From NCBI GenBank assembly GCA_019243075.1, contig JAFAUV010000435.1:1-5351 (forward strand): 5,351 nt of DNA, in the 5' to 3' direction. The notes beneath the pieces are model-generated. The model ran no database searches and was not told the origin of the DNA. It saw nothing but the letters and a program-made list of their open reading frames with translations. The first letter of the stretch is position 1, and each line of letters opens with the position of its first letter. The position numbers were made by a program, and so were the translations under genes. This document shows positions 1 to 5,351 of this stretch, piece by piece. The stretch is from Bradyrhizobium sp. (GTDB lineage Bacteria; Pseudomonadota; Alphaproteobacteria; Rhizobiales; Xanthobacteraceae).

Positions 1-1248
1 CCGATCGTCGTCGTCACCGGCATGGGGGTGATCACCTCCCTCGGCGCCGGCAAGATCGACAATTGGGCCAAGCTTACCGCCGGCGAATCCGGCATCCGCA
101 CGCTGACCCGCTTCCCCATCGAAGGTCTCAAGACCACGATGGCAGGGACCATCGACTTCATTGCGGTCGAGCCCTTCTCGTCGGTCGGCCTCTCCGAGCG
201 TCTGGCCGAACTCGCGGTCGAGGAAGCCATCGCGCAGGCCGGCATCGGCGGCAAAGGCGATTTTCCCGGGCCCCTCTTCCTTGCGGTACCGCCGGTCGAA
301 ATCGAATGGCCGCATCGCGAGGAGCTCGGCAGGACCCTCGGCACCACCGACTTCAGCTATGACGATCTCCTCGGCATTTGCGGCGGCGGCAAGTTCGAGG
401 GCTATCACCATCGTTTCCAGATGGGATCGGTCGCCGATTTCCTTGCGGAGAAGTTCGGCACCAAGCGATCGCCGATCTCGCTATCCACGGCCTGCGCCTC
501 CGGCGCGACCGCGATCCAGCTCGGCGTCGAATCCATCCGCCGCGGCGAGACCGATGCCGCGCTGTGCGCGGGAACCGAGGCCTCGGTGAACCAGGAAGGC
601 TTGGTCCGCTTCTCGCTACTATCGGCGCTGTCGACGCAGAACGAGCCGCCGCAGGCGGCCTCGAAGCCGTTCTCCAAGAACCGCGACGGCTTTGTGATGG
701 CGGAGGGCGCAGGCGCCCTGGTGCTGGAGAGCTATGAGGCGGCGGCTGCGCGCGGCGCGGCGATCCTGGGCGTCGTCGCCGGCTGCGGCGAGCTGACCGA
801 TTCCTTCCACCGCACCCGCTCCAGCCCCGACGGCAAGCCGATCATCGGCTGCATGCTCAAGACGCTGGCCGACGCCGGAATGACGCCGGAGCAGATCGAC
901 CATATCAACGCGCACGGCACGGCAACGCCGGAAAACGACAAGATGGAGTATCAGACGACCTCCACCGTGTTCGGCGAGCGCGTCAAGCAGATCCCGGTCA
1001 CCTCGAACAAGTCGATGGTGGGGCACACCATCTCCGCGGCCGGGGCCGTCGAAGCCGTGTTTTCGCTCCTGACGCTCGAACACCAGCGCATCCCGCCGAC
1101 CATCAACTACGAGATCCCGGACCCGACCATCCAGTTCAACGTGGTCGGCAACAAGGCCCGCGATGCCCGAGTCACCGCCGTGATGTCCAATTCGTTCGGC
1201 TTCGGTGGCCAGAACGCCTCGCTGATCCTGACGCGCGAACCGGTCTGA
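1..1248 (+). CDS. fabF: Beta-ketoacyl-ACP synthase, FabF (KAS II) family, 5'-truncated by window edge; probably the lipid A very-long-chain fatty acid (XL) paralogue
   Basis: Condensing enzyme that extends an acyl-ACP chain by two carbons using malonyl-ACP, in the cytoplasm. The frame is open from base 1 and reads PIVVVTG before the first Met (base 22), the usual FabF N-terminal strand, so the true start lies some codons upstream. Counting from that Met, the catalytic Cys is C158 in STACASGA, with H298 in NAHGT, K330 in NKSMVGH and H335. The spacing between these four equals that of E. coli FabF C163/H303/K335/H340, so the active site is complete. The C-terminal glycine loop is NSFGFGGQN (390-398). 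Length (over 415 residues) is normal for the family. The next gene is an LpxXL-type acyltransferase, which fits the acpXL-fabZXL-fabF2XL-fabF1XL-lpxXL cluster that makes the C26-C34 acyl chains of rhizobial lipid A. The sequence resembles my recollection of FabF1XL, but the XL assignment rests mainly on context. A housekeeping FabF is the alternative. Confidence 0.93.
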   Translation, partial: PIVVVTGMGVITSLGAGKIDNWAKLTAGESGIRTLTRFPIEGLKTTMAGTIDFIAVEPFSSVGLSERLAELAVEEAIAQAGIGGKGDFPGPLFLAVPPVEIEWPHREELGRTLGTTDFSYDDLLGICGGGKFEGYHHRFQMGSVADFLAEKFGTKRSPISLSTACASGATAIQLGVESIRRGETDAALCAGTEASVNQEGLVRFSLLSALSTQNEPPQAASKPFSKNRDGFVMAEGAGALVLESYEAAAARGAAILGVVAGCGELTDSFHRTRSSPDGKPIIGCMLKTLADAGMTPEQIDHINAHGTATPENDKMEYQTTSTVFGERVKQIPVTSNKSMVGHTISAAGAVEAVFSLLTLEHQRIPPTINYEIPDPTIQFNVVGNKARDARVTAVMSNSFGFGGQNASLILTREPV

Positions 1249-1273
1249 CCGGCCCCGCGCGTTCTTGAACGAC

Positions 1274-2209
1274 ATGTCTGCTTCCCTGGCGCGTACCAAG
1301 GCCCGGCTTCGCGACGCCCTCAAGCCGCTCGGCGAGAGCGTCGTCGGCGCGCTCACCATCGGCATGCTTCGGACCACGCGCTATTTCGATGCCGACAAGA
1401 CCGCCGATCTGTTCGGGCGCATCGCGCGCCTGATCGGGCCGGCGCTGCGCGAGCAGAGGATTGGACGCGCCAATCTTGTCGCGGCCTTCCCGGAAAAATC
1501 GCCCGAGGAGATCGAAACCCTATTGGCCGGCGTCTGGGACAATCTCGGCCGTGTCGCTGCCGAGTTCGCCCATATCGACCACATCTGGGACTATGACGAG
1601 GACAGCCCCGACCGCCCCGGGCGCATCGAGATTGCCCGACGCACCGATGAGCTGTTTCGCCAGCTTCGGACCGACGGCAAGCCGGCGCTGGTTTTCGCAA
1701 GCCATCTCGCCAATTGGGAGCTCCCCGCGCTCGCCGCGGTCGCCCACAGGCTCGATGCTGCGATCCTCTATCGCCGGCCGAACATCGCCTCCGCCGACCG
1801 CGCCATCCAGCAGGTGCGCCAGGTCAATATGGGAACCCTGATTCCGGCGGGCCGCGACGCGCCGTTTCGGCTGGCGGAAGCGCTGCAGAAAGGCCAGCAC
1901 GTCGCCATGCTGGTCGATCAATATCTGACCGGCGGGGTCGAGGTGACCTTCTTCGGCCGCAAGACCAGAGCCAATCCCATGCTGGCCCGCCTGCTTCGCC
2001 AGATCGAATGCCCCGTGCATGGCACGCGCGTCATCCGCCTTCCCGGAAATCGCTTCCGTGCGGAGCTGACCGAGGAAATCCCGCCGGTGCGCGACGCCAA
2101 TGGCGATATCGACATCCAGGGCATGACGCAGAAGATCACGAGCGTGGTCGAGGGCTGGGTGCGGGAACACCCCGAACAATGGCTATGGCTGCACCGCCGC
2201 TGGCGTTGA
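1274..2209 (+). CDS. lpxXL: Lipid A biosynthesis lauroyl-type acyltransferase (LpxXL/HtrB/LpxL family)
   Basis: Transfers an acyl chain from acyl-ACP to a lipid A precursor at the cytoplasmic face of the inner membrane. Numbered from the ATG at 1274 (311 residues), the family's HX4D/E catalytic motif is H144-LANW-E149. It is followed by the substrate-pocket YRRPN (166-170), the DQY...VEVTFFGRKT block (about 215-231) and the typical C-terminal PEQWLWLHRRW. A hydrophobic N-terminal stretch (VVGALTIGML, about 23-32) could anchor it to the membrane. Length is normal for LpxL-type enzymes. An in-frame TTG at 1265 would add three residues; neither start has a clear Shine-Dalgarno site, and ATG was preferred. 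Only 25 nt separate it from the upstream synthase stop, so the two are probably co-transcribed and translated by coupling. In rhizobia the LpxXL enzyme adds the ACP-XL-bound very-long-chain acyl group, which is the inferred role here. LpxL or LpxM activity with a shorter acyl chain is the alternative. Confidence 0.92.
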   Translation: MSASLARTKARLRDALKPLGESVVGALTIGMLRTTRYFDADKTADLFGRIARLIGPALREQRIGRANLVAAFPEKSPEEIETLLAGVWDNLGRVAAEFAHIDHIWDYDEDSPDRPGRIEIARRTDELFRQLRTDGKPALVFASHLANWELPALAAVAHRLDAAILYRRPNIASADRAIQQVRQVNMGTLIPAGRDAPFRLAEALQKGQHVAMLVDQYLTGGVEVTFFGRKTRANPMLARLLRQIECPVHGTRVIRLPGNRFRAELTEEIPPVRDANGDIDIQGMTQKITSVVEGWVREHPEQWLWLHRRWR

Positions 2210-2228
2210 GGGAAGGTGTCATCCGGCT
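2210..2228. other. 19-nt gap between convergent genes, no terminator visible
   Basis: The acyltransferase stop (TGA, 2207-2209) and the stop of the minus-strand TPR gene (TAA, read from 2231 to 2229) face each other across 19 nt. No stem-loop followed by a T-run is seen on either strand here. Transcripts from the two sides therefore probably run into each other or end by another mechanism such as Rho. Confidence 0.75.
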
Positions 2229-3365
2229 TTAGCGCTGAACGATCAGCTCCGCCATGGCGGCAGGCGCCTCGATATAGGTTCGCGGGCAATCGCTGGCCGC
2301 GCGCTTGAGCATCTGCAACGCCTGCTGCTTGTTCTTCGCCAGCAGCGCAAACTCGCCGCTGTAGAAATTGGCCTCGCAGCTTCGTCCCCTGCTCGTCTTC
2401 GGATCGTTGTCGCGCGCGGCCGCCAGCGTCTGCGCGGCGTCCGATTCGCCGATGAACTCGCGGGTCAGCGGCGCCGGCCAGGCCGTCATGTCGAGCTGCG
2501 CGGCCTGCTCGCGCAAGCGGCTCTCGCCGTTGTTGCGGCGCGTGGCAAGGTCGAGCCAGAGCGCCGCATAGGCATCCTTCGGATCGAGCTCGGCTGCCTT
2601 CTTGAAGTCGGCTTCGGCGTCCGGCATGTGGGCGCCGATCACGTAGTAAGCGACACCGCGGTTGAAATAGGTTGCTTGATTGCTGGGATCGAGTCTGAGC
2701 GACGCCGTGAAGTCGGCGAGCGCTGTGGCATTGTCGCCCCGGAGATAGGAGACAGCGCCGCGGACAAAATAGGCCAGAGCGTCGTTCGGATCGAGCCGGA
2801 TCGACTGGTTCAAGTCGGCTCGCGCTTGCTCGAAATCGCCCCGGCTCTTGTAGAGCTCGCCTCGCAGGCGATAGGCCATGGCGTAGTTGGGATCGAGCTG
2901 AATCGATTGATTGAAGTCGGCCATGGCATGGTCGAGATCGCCCATCTTGTTGTACAGCTCGCCGCGCGCATTATAGGCCCACGCGCCACGCGGATCGCGC
3001 TTGATCGCCTCGTTGAAATCGCTCAGCGCATGGTCGGGATCGCCCTTGCTCACATAGACGTTCCCGCGATTGACATAGGTTTCCGCGCGGCTGCCGTCGA
3101 CGCTGATGGCTTCATTGCAATCCGAGAGCGCACGATCCAGCTCCTGCTTCGCCCAGCGCCACCCACAGCGGCTGCTGAGCGCCGCCGCGCGGCTCGAGTT
3201 CGTCGCTTTGGCGCCGCCGATGATCCGGTCGCATGCGGCGATGCTTTGATCGGCCTTGGTGAGTTGTCCGACGAACTTGCATTGATCGAGATCGCTGTAG
3301 CTGTCAGCGAGAGCCGGTGCGGCCATCAACATGGCCAGTCCGGCCACGAACATCACATCACGCAT
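2229..3365 (-). CDS. Exported tetratricopeptide-repeat (TPR) protein, role unknown
   Basis: A 378-residue protein with a Sec signal peptide (MRDVMFVAGLAMLMAAPALA, cut predicted after A20), so it is probably periplasmic. No lipobox Cys is present, so it is not an obvious lipoprotein. About six TPR units with a 34-residue period follow: roughly 59-92, 93-126, 127-160, 161-194, 195-228 and 229-263 (the last has one extra residue). Most end in the typical A-x-x-D-F/L-x-x-(S/A)-(I/L)-x-x-D-P pattern. The C-terminal part (about 290-378) holds WPAPLTREFIG, CEANFYSGEFAL and a final DCPRTYIE, a block I associate with NlpI-like exported TPR proteins common in Bradyrhizobium. C330 and C360 could pair. 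The start is fixed by a good Shine-Dalgarno site just upstream. TPRs bind other proteins; the partner cannot be told from this sequence. It is divergent from the barrel gene and convergent with the acyltransferase, so it is probably monocistronic within this window. Confidence 0.93.
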   Translation of the reverse strand: MRDVMFVAGLAMLMAAPALADSYSDLDQCKFVGQLTKADQSIAACDRIIGGAKATNSSRAAALSSRCGWRWAKQELDRALSDCNEAISVDGSRAETYVNRGNVYVSKGDPDHALSDFNEAIKRDPRGAWAYNARGELYNKMGDLDHAMADFNQSIQLDPNYAMAYRLRGELYKSRGDFEQARADLNQSIRLDPNDALAYFVRGAVSYLRGDNATALADFTASLRLDPSNQATYFNRGVAYYVIGAHMPDAEADFKKAAELDPKDAYAALWLDLATRRNNGESRLREQAAQLDMTAWPAPLTREFIGESDAAQTLAAARDNDPKTSRGRSCEANFYSGEFALLAKNKQQALQMLKRAASDCPRTYIEAPAAMAELIVQR

Positions 3366-3369
3366 CAGG

Positions 3370-3378
3370 TTCCCTCCC
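3370..3378 (-). promoter_or_regulatory. Ribosome binding site of the TPR gene
   Basis: On the minus strand the sequence GGGAGGGAA lies just before the ATG that ends at 3365, with about 7 nt between the GGGAGG core and the start codon. This supports the first Met over the internal Met5. Confidence 0.75.
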
Positions 3379-3551
3379 GTTACGGCGCGCTTTTTATCGG
3401 CGGCTACCTAAGCTATCCGCGAGCTGCCGTGCAATGTGGCGGCACGCTCGATCGCAAACAGCAGCACACATCGCCGGGACCCACGGTGCGGTTTGGCTAA
3501 GCGCCCACTCTAAGTGGTTGCAATGCAGCGAGACCTTTGGTCGCACCCCCC

Positions 3552-3563
3552 TTGCGGTCGCAA
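3552..3563. repeat. Short inverted repeat TTGCG-GT-CGCAA, possible operator half-sites
   Basis: Two perfect 5-base arms are separated by 2 bases in the divergent intergenic region. GGTCGCA within it also occurs 17 bases upstream at 3539-3545. A dimeric regulator could bind such a site, but arms this short also arise by chance, so the role is only inferred. Confidence 0.35.
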
Positions 3564-3610
3564 ACCTATGTAAAATCAGCAGCTTACGGTCCATTTTTCC
3601 CAGATTTTGC

Positions 3611-3648
3611 TGGAATTCGTATCCGAAATGCAACAATCCTTGGAATTC
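3611..3648. repeat. Direct repeat TGGAATTC, two copies exactly 30 bases apart
   Basis: Copies lie at 3611-3618 and 3641-3648 in the AT-rich middle of the divergent intergenic region. The spacing is close to three helical turns, so both would face nearly the same side of the DNA. Each contains the palindrome GAATTC. A regulatory role is inferred, not shown. Confidence 0.4.
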
Positions 3649-3810
3649 TAGCCAAAACAGGCCCTACCCCCGTGTTCAAAAATTGCGCTTTTACGCGACG
3701 CAGGTAATCATCTCGTCACAACCAGTGCTTCTTGCGTAACTCCTCCGCTGCCGCCGCCGCAAGCTGCGGGCCAGCCGGTGAGCCCAGTACAGAATGCCAG
3801 ACAAGACAAA

Positions 3811-3818
3811 AGGGGGAA
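3811..3818 (+). promoter_or_regulatory. Ribosome binding site of the barrel gene
   Basis: AGGGGGAA ends 2 nt before the ATG at 3821, with the purine core AGGGGG 4 nt away. The in-frame ATG at 3794 has no such site and would put nine charged and polar residues before the signal peptide, so the start at 3821 is chosen. Confidence 0.8.
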
Positions 3819-3820
3819 TC

Positions 3821-4834
3821 ATGGCATTGAATCGCTACGCTCTGTTGGCCGCGGCCGGTATGATCGCGCTCTCGGTCGCACCGGGATACGCGTATGAGGG
3901 GGGCGTCGACGTACGCACCAAGCCGGGTGCGCTGATCGGCGCCAGCGCCGGCGTTCCGCCGCCGGGCATCTACATGTTCGACCAGGTCTTCACCTACCAG
4001 GCCAACCTGACCGGCCCGGGTGTGAATACCGCGCTCGGCGGAAATACCCATGTCGGCGTGCAGGCGGCCGTCGACGTTCAGGGCTTTCTGTTCGTGCCCG
4101 GATGGACCTTCCTTGGCGCCACCTATGACGCCGTTGTGGTGCAGCCCTTCGTGATGCAAAGCGTTGGCTCGCCGGTGAACGCGCAAGCGGCCGGCATGTT
4201 CAACACCTACATTGTTCCGGGCGAGTTGGCCTGGCAAAACATCGCCAATACCGGTCTTGCGGTCAAAATCGGTCTGGGCATCTATGTGCCGGACGGAACC
4301 ACGACTGGTGTCTTTGGCACCGGCAACGTCGGAAATCCGTTCTGGACCTTCCAGCCGGAAGTGATCGTGTCGTATCTGAAGGATGGCTGGAACCTGAGCG
4401 CCGCCATCTACGAGGAAATCAACACCCGCAACACGGTCTCCAACTATCGCTCCGGCGACATCCTGCATGCCGACTTCACCGCCACCAAGACTATCGGCAA
4501 GTGGACGATCGGTCCTGTCGCCTATTACTACGGACAGGTTAGCGACGACTCCTGCTCGGGGCCGAGTTGCGCCTATGCGACCGGCATTCTCGGCAACGTC
4601 CAGCGCTACAACATCTGGGCGGTCGGCGGCCTGGTCGGCTACAACTTCGGACCGGCGGCGGTCTCGGTGTGGGCCACCCAGGAGGTCTCGGCGAATGCGC
4701 ATGGCGCGCCAGCGGTGGCCGGCGCGGATCCTTCGCTGGTTCCACAGGGCCTGACCGTGTTCGGCACGCTGAGCTATCGTCTCTGGGGACCTGACGAAGA
4801 GACAGCCGCGCCCGCCAAAATGTTCCACAAATAA
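3821..4834 (+). CDS. Outer-membrane beta-barrel of the SphA / phenol MetA-degradation family (putative transporter)
   Basis: A 337-residue protein with a clear Sec signal peptide (about residues 1-24, ending APGYA before YEGG). The mature part looks like an outer-membrane barrel: many alternating strands rich in Tyr, Trp, Phe and Gly, such as GLAVKIGLGIYVP (145-157), FWTFQPEVIVSYL (174-186), WTIGPVAYYYGQV (228-240) and NIWAVGGLVGYNFG (264-277). The N-terminal GIYMFDQVFTYQA and the overall pattern match Pfam Phenol_MetA_deg (SphA family), whose members are thought to pass hydrophobic compounds through the outer membrane; the substrate is unknown here. Two cysteines five apart (C245, C250, in SCSGPSC) probably form a disulfide in a surface loop. 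The last strand ends at YRLW (319-322), then a polar tail of about 15 residues replaces the usual C-terminal aromatic residue. The gene stands alone, with a long leader upstream and a strong terminator downstream. No catabolic genes adjoin it, so a link to phenol breakdown should not be assumed. Confidence 0.86.
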   Translation: MALNRYALLAAAGMIALSVAPGYAYEGGVDVRTKPGALIGASAGVPPPGIYMFDQVFTYQANLTGPGVNTALGGNTHVGVQAAVDVQGFLFVPGWTFLGATYDAVVVQPFVMQSVGSPVNAQAAGMFNTYIVPGELAWQNIANTGLAVKIGLGIYVPDGTTTGVFGTGNVGNPFWTFQPEVIVSYLKDGWNLSAAIYEEINTRNTVSNYRSGDILHADFTATKTIGKWTIGPVAYYYGQVSDDSCSGPSCAYATGILGNVQRYNIWAVGGLVGYNFGPAAVSVWATQEVSANAHGAPAVAGADPSLVPQGLTVFGTLSYRLWGPDEETAAPAKMFHK

Positions 4835-4859
4835 AGCGAATTGCTTGGGGTAAGATGAA

Positions 4860-4902
4860 AATGTCCCCTCCGGTTAAACCCCGGAGGGGACATTCCTTTT
4901 TT
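4860..4902 (+). terminator. Strong intrinsic terminator of the barrel gene
   Basis: A perfect 14-bp stem (AATGTCCCCTCCGG at 4860-4873 with CCGGAGGGGACATT at 4881-4894) closes a 7-nt loop and is followed, after CC, by six T (4897-4902). It starts 25 nt after the barrel stop codon. On the minus strand the same stem is followed by four T, so it may also act weakly on transcripts coming from the PotF-like gene. Confidence 0.92.
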
Positions 4903-5080
4903 GCGGCGACGACGGCACGAATCGATGGCGTATCCCGATCAGGACCAAACCTCGTCCCATTGCTTTGATTGCGGGGGCCGATAGTTGAGGCCACGTAGTC
5001 TCAGGACCAACTGCGCGCGTCGTCATGCTACACGCAAAGAAGTCCGGGCGCCCTGACGATTCCCGCCGAATCACCGCGCC
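4903..5080. other. Noncoding spacer between barrel terminator and PotF-like gene
   Basis: About 180 bases with no gene I can support. A 66-codon minus-strand frame (5074-4874) begins with GTG, matches no family I know and runs into the terminator stem, so it is not called. The decamer TCAGGACCAA occurs twice, at 4939-4948 and 5001-5010. No second terminator with a T-run is seen after the PotF-like stop, although GATTC-ccgcc-GAATC (5058-5072) and the palindrome GGGCGCCC (5046-5053) could form weak structure. Confidence 0.55.
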
Positions 5081-5351
5081 TTAACGCCCCGTCTTCACCT
5101 TGGTCCAGAGGCGATTGATGACGCGCTGGGTCGCCGGATCGCGCGCGGTGATCACGAACAACTTCGAGCGCGTCGCCTCGTCCGGATAGATATTCCTGTC
5201 GTTGAGGATCTTGGGATCGATCAGCTTCTGGCTGGGGAGATTGCCGTTAGCATAGGACAGGAAGTCGGAATTCTTGGCGGCAACCTCCGGCCGGTAGAGA
5301 TAGTTGATCAGCTCATAGGCCTCCGCGACATGCTGCGCGTCGGCGGGAATC
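5081..5351 (-). CDS. potF: C-terminal end of a PotF-like polyamine ABC transporter substrate-binding protein (truncated by window edge)
   Basis: Periplasmic receptor that captures putrescine or spermidine and delivers it to an ABC importer. Only the last 89 codons are present, read on the minus strand from 5350 to the TAA at 5083-5081; the start, the signal peptide and most of the ligand pocket lie outside the window. The visible part reads from IPADAQHV through AYELINYLYRPEVAAKNSD and SYANGN to INRLWTKVKTGR. It matches the end of E. coli PotF as I remember it, including the YAN segment, the IYP motif and the final WTKVK-S/T-G-K/R. No premature stop is seen. The rest of the pot operon (ATPase and permeases) would be expected nearby outside the window. 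PotD-type spermidine binding or another polyamine-like ligand is possible, since the specificity residues are not visible. Confidence 0.88.
   Translation of the reverse strand, partial: IPADAQHVAEAYELINYLYRPEVAAKNSDFLSYANGNLPSQKLIDPKILNDRNIYPDEATRSKLFVITARDPATQRVINRLWTKVKTGR

Larger units (their letters stand above)
3366..3820. other. Long divergent intergenic region, probably carrying promoters and regulatory sites
   Basis: About 455 bases lie between the divergent TPR (-) and barrel (+) start codons. The middle (about 3560-3720) is visibly richer in A and T than the flanking genes, as expected for promoter DNA. Short open frames cross it, for example one read from GTG 3317 on plus and one from TTG 3636 on minus. 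They lack good start signals and recognisable protein sequence, so I treat the stretch as noncoding. I see a TGGAATTC pair at 3611 and 3641, an inverted repeat TTGCG-GT-CGCAA at 3552-3563, and a small hairpin CCGCA-agc-TGCGG at 3757-3769 in the likely barrel-gene leader. No -35/-10 pair is convincing. The best weak candidates are TTGCGC (3683-3688) with TAATCA (3705-3710) on plus, and TTGCAC followed 17 nt later by TTAGGT on minus (about 3433-3405). Confidence 0.6.

Noticed and set aside
619..1377. 252-residue open frame on the minus strand opposite the synthase
   Set aside because: Antisense to a gene with a complete active site; Arg/Gly/Asp-rich and unrecognisable.
1520..2179. 219-residue open frame on the minus strand opposite the acyltransferase
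   Set aside because: Antisense shadow with no recognisable motif.
3436..3465. Sigma-54-like GGCACG...CGC sequence upstream of the TPR and barrel genes
   Set aside because: The spacing between the GG and GC elements is off by one and the -12 element is poor, so it does not match the consensus.
2628..3500. 290-residue open frame on the plus strand opposite the TPR gene
   Set aside because: Its apparent internal repeats (such as repeated VGIE/RIELDRL-like strings) are the mirror of the TPR repeats on the other strand, so it is a shadow.
3394..3636. 80-residue minus-strand frame in the divergent intergenic region
   Set aside because: It starts with TTG, has no recognised sequence, and overlaps the likely leader and promoter of the TPR gene.
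3716..4828. 370-residue open frame on the minus strand opposite the barrel gene
   Set aside because: It lies antisense to a well-supported gene, resembles no protein family, and is rich in Arg, Gly and Ala as expected from the reverse frame of GC-rich coding DNA.
4874..5074. 66-residue minus-strand frame between the PotF-like gene and the terminator
   Set aside because: GTG start without a clear ribosome binding site, unknown sequence, and its end lies within the terminator hairpin.
5058..5351. 11-base inverted match between 5058-5068 and 5341-5351
   Set aside because: Several 11-base matches are expected by chance in a window of this size, and one copy is inside coding sequence.

Overview
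The window is GC-rich and its genes have close relatives in the alphaproteobacterial order Hyphomicrobiales. My best guess is a Bradyrhizobium/Rhodopseudomonas-type chromosome. This rests on three things: a ketoacyl-ACP synthase followed directly by a lauroyl-type acyltransferase (the end of the lipid A very-long-chain fatty acid cluster of rhizobia), an exported TPR protein with a C-terminal block I associate with Bradyrhizobium, and a SphA/MetA-type outer-membrane protein. No phage, plasmid, IS, CRISPR, tRNA or rRNA sequence was recognised.

Layout. Positions 1-1248 (+) hold a beta-ketoacyl-ACP synthase (FabF family) whose first codons lie before the window. It is followed after 16-25 nt by a lipid A acyltransferase of the LpxXL/HtrB type (to 2209, +). 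These two look like the last genes of an operon: the synthase builds the acyl chain and the acyltransferase places an acyl group on lipid A at the inner membrane. A convergent gene on the minus strand, 3365-2229, encodes a secreted or periplasmic protein with about six TPR repeats and ends only 19 nt from the acyltransferase stop.

A noncoding stretch of about 455 bases (3366-3820), more AT-rich in its middle, separates two divergent genes: the TPR gene (-) and an outer-membrane beta-barrel of the SphA / phenol MetA-degradation family (3821-4834, +). Both have good Shine-Dalgarno sites and signal peptides. The stretch carries short direct and inverted repeats that could be regulatory sites. 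The barrel gene ends in a strong intrinsic terminator with a perfect 14-bp stem (4860-4902).

After about 180 noncoding bases, the last 89 codons of a PotF-like polyamine-binding protein run off the right edge (5081-5351, -).

Apart from the synthase/acyltransferase pair, the genes share only an envelope or periplasmic location and I see no evidence that they form one system. I found no convincing previously undescribed system here. The most useful leads are the regulatory repeats between the TPR and barrel genes, the barrel's cysteine loop and C-terminal tail, and the synthase-acyltransferase arrangement.
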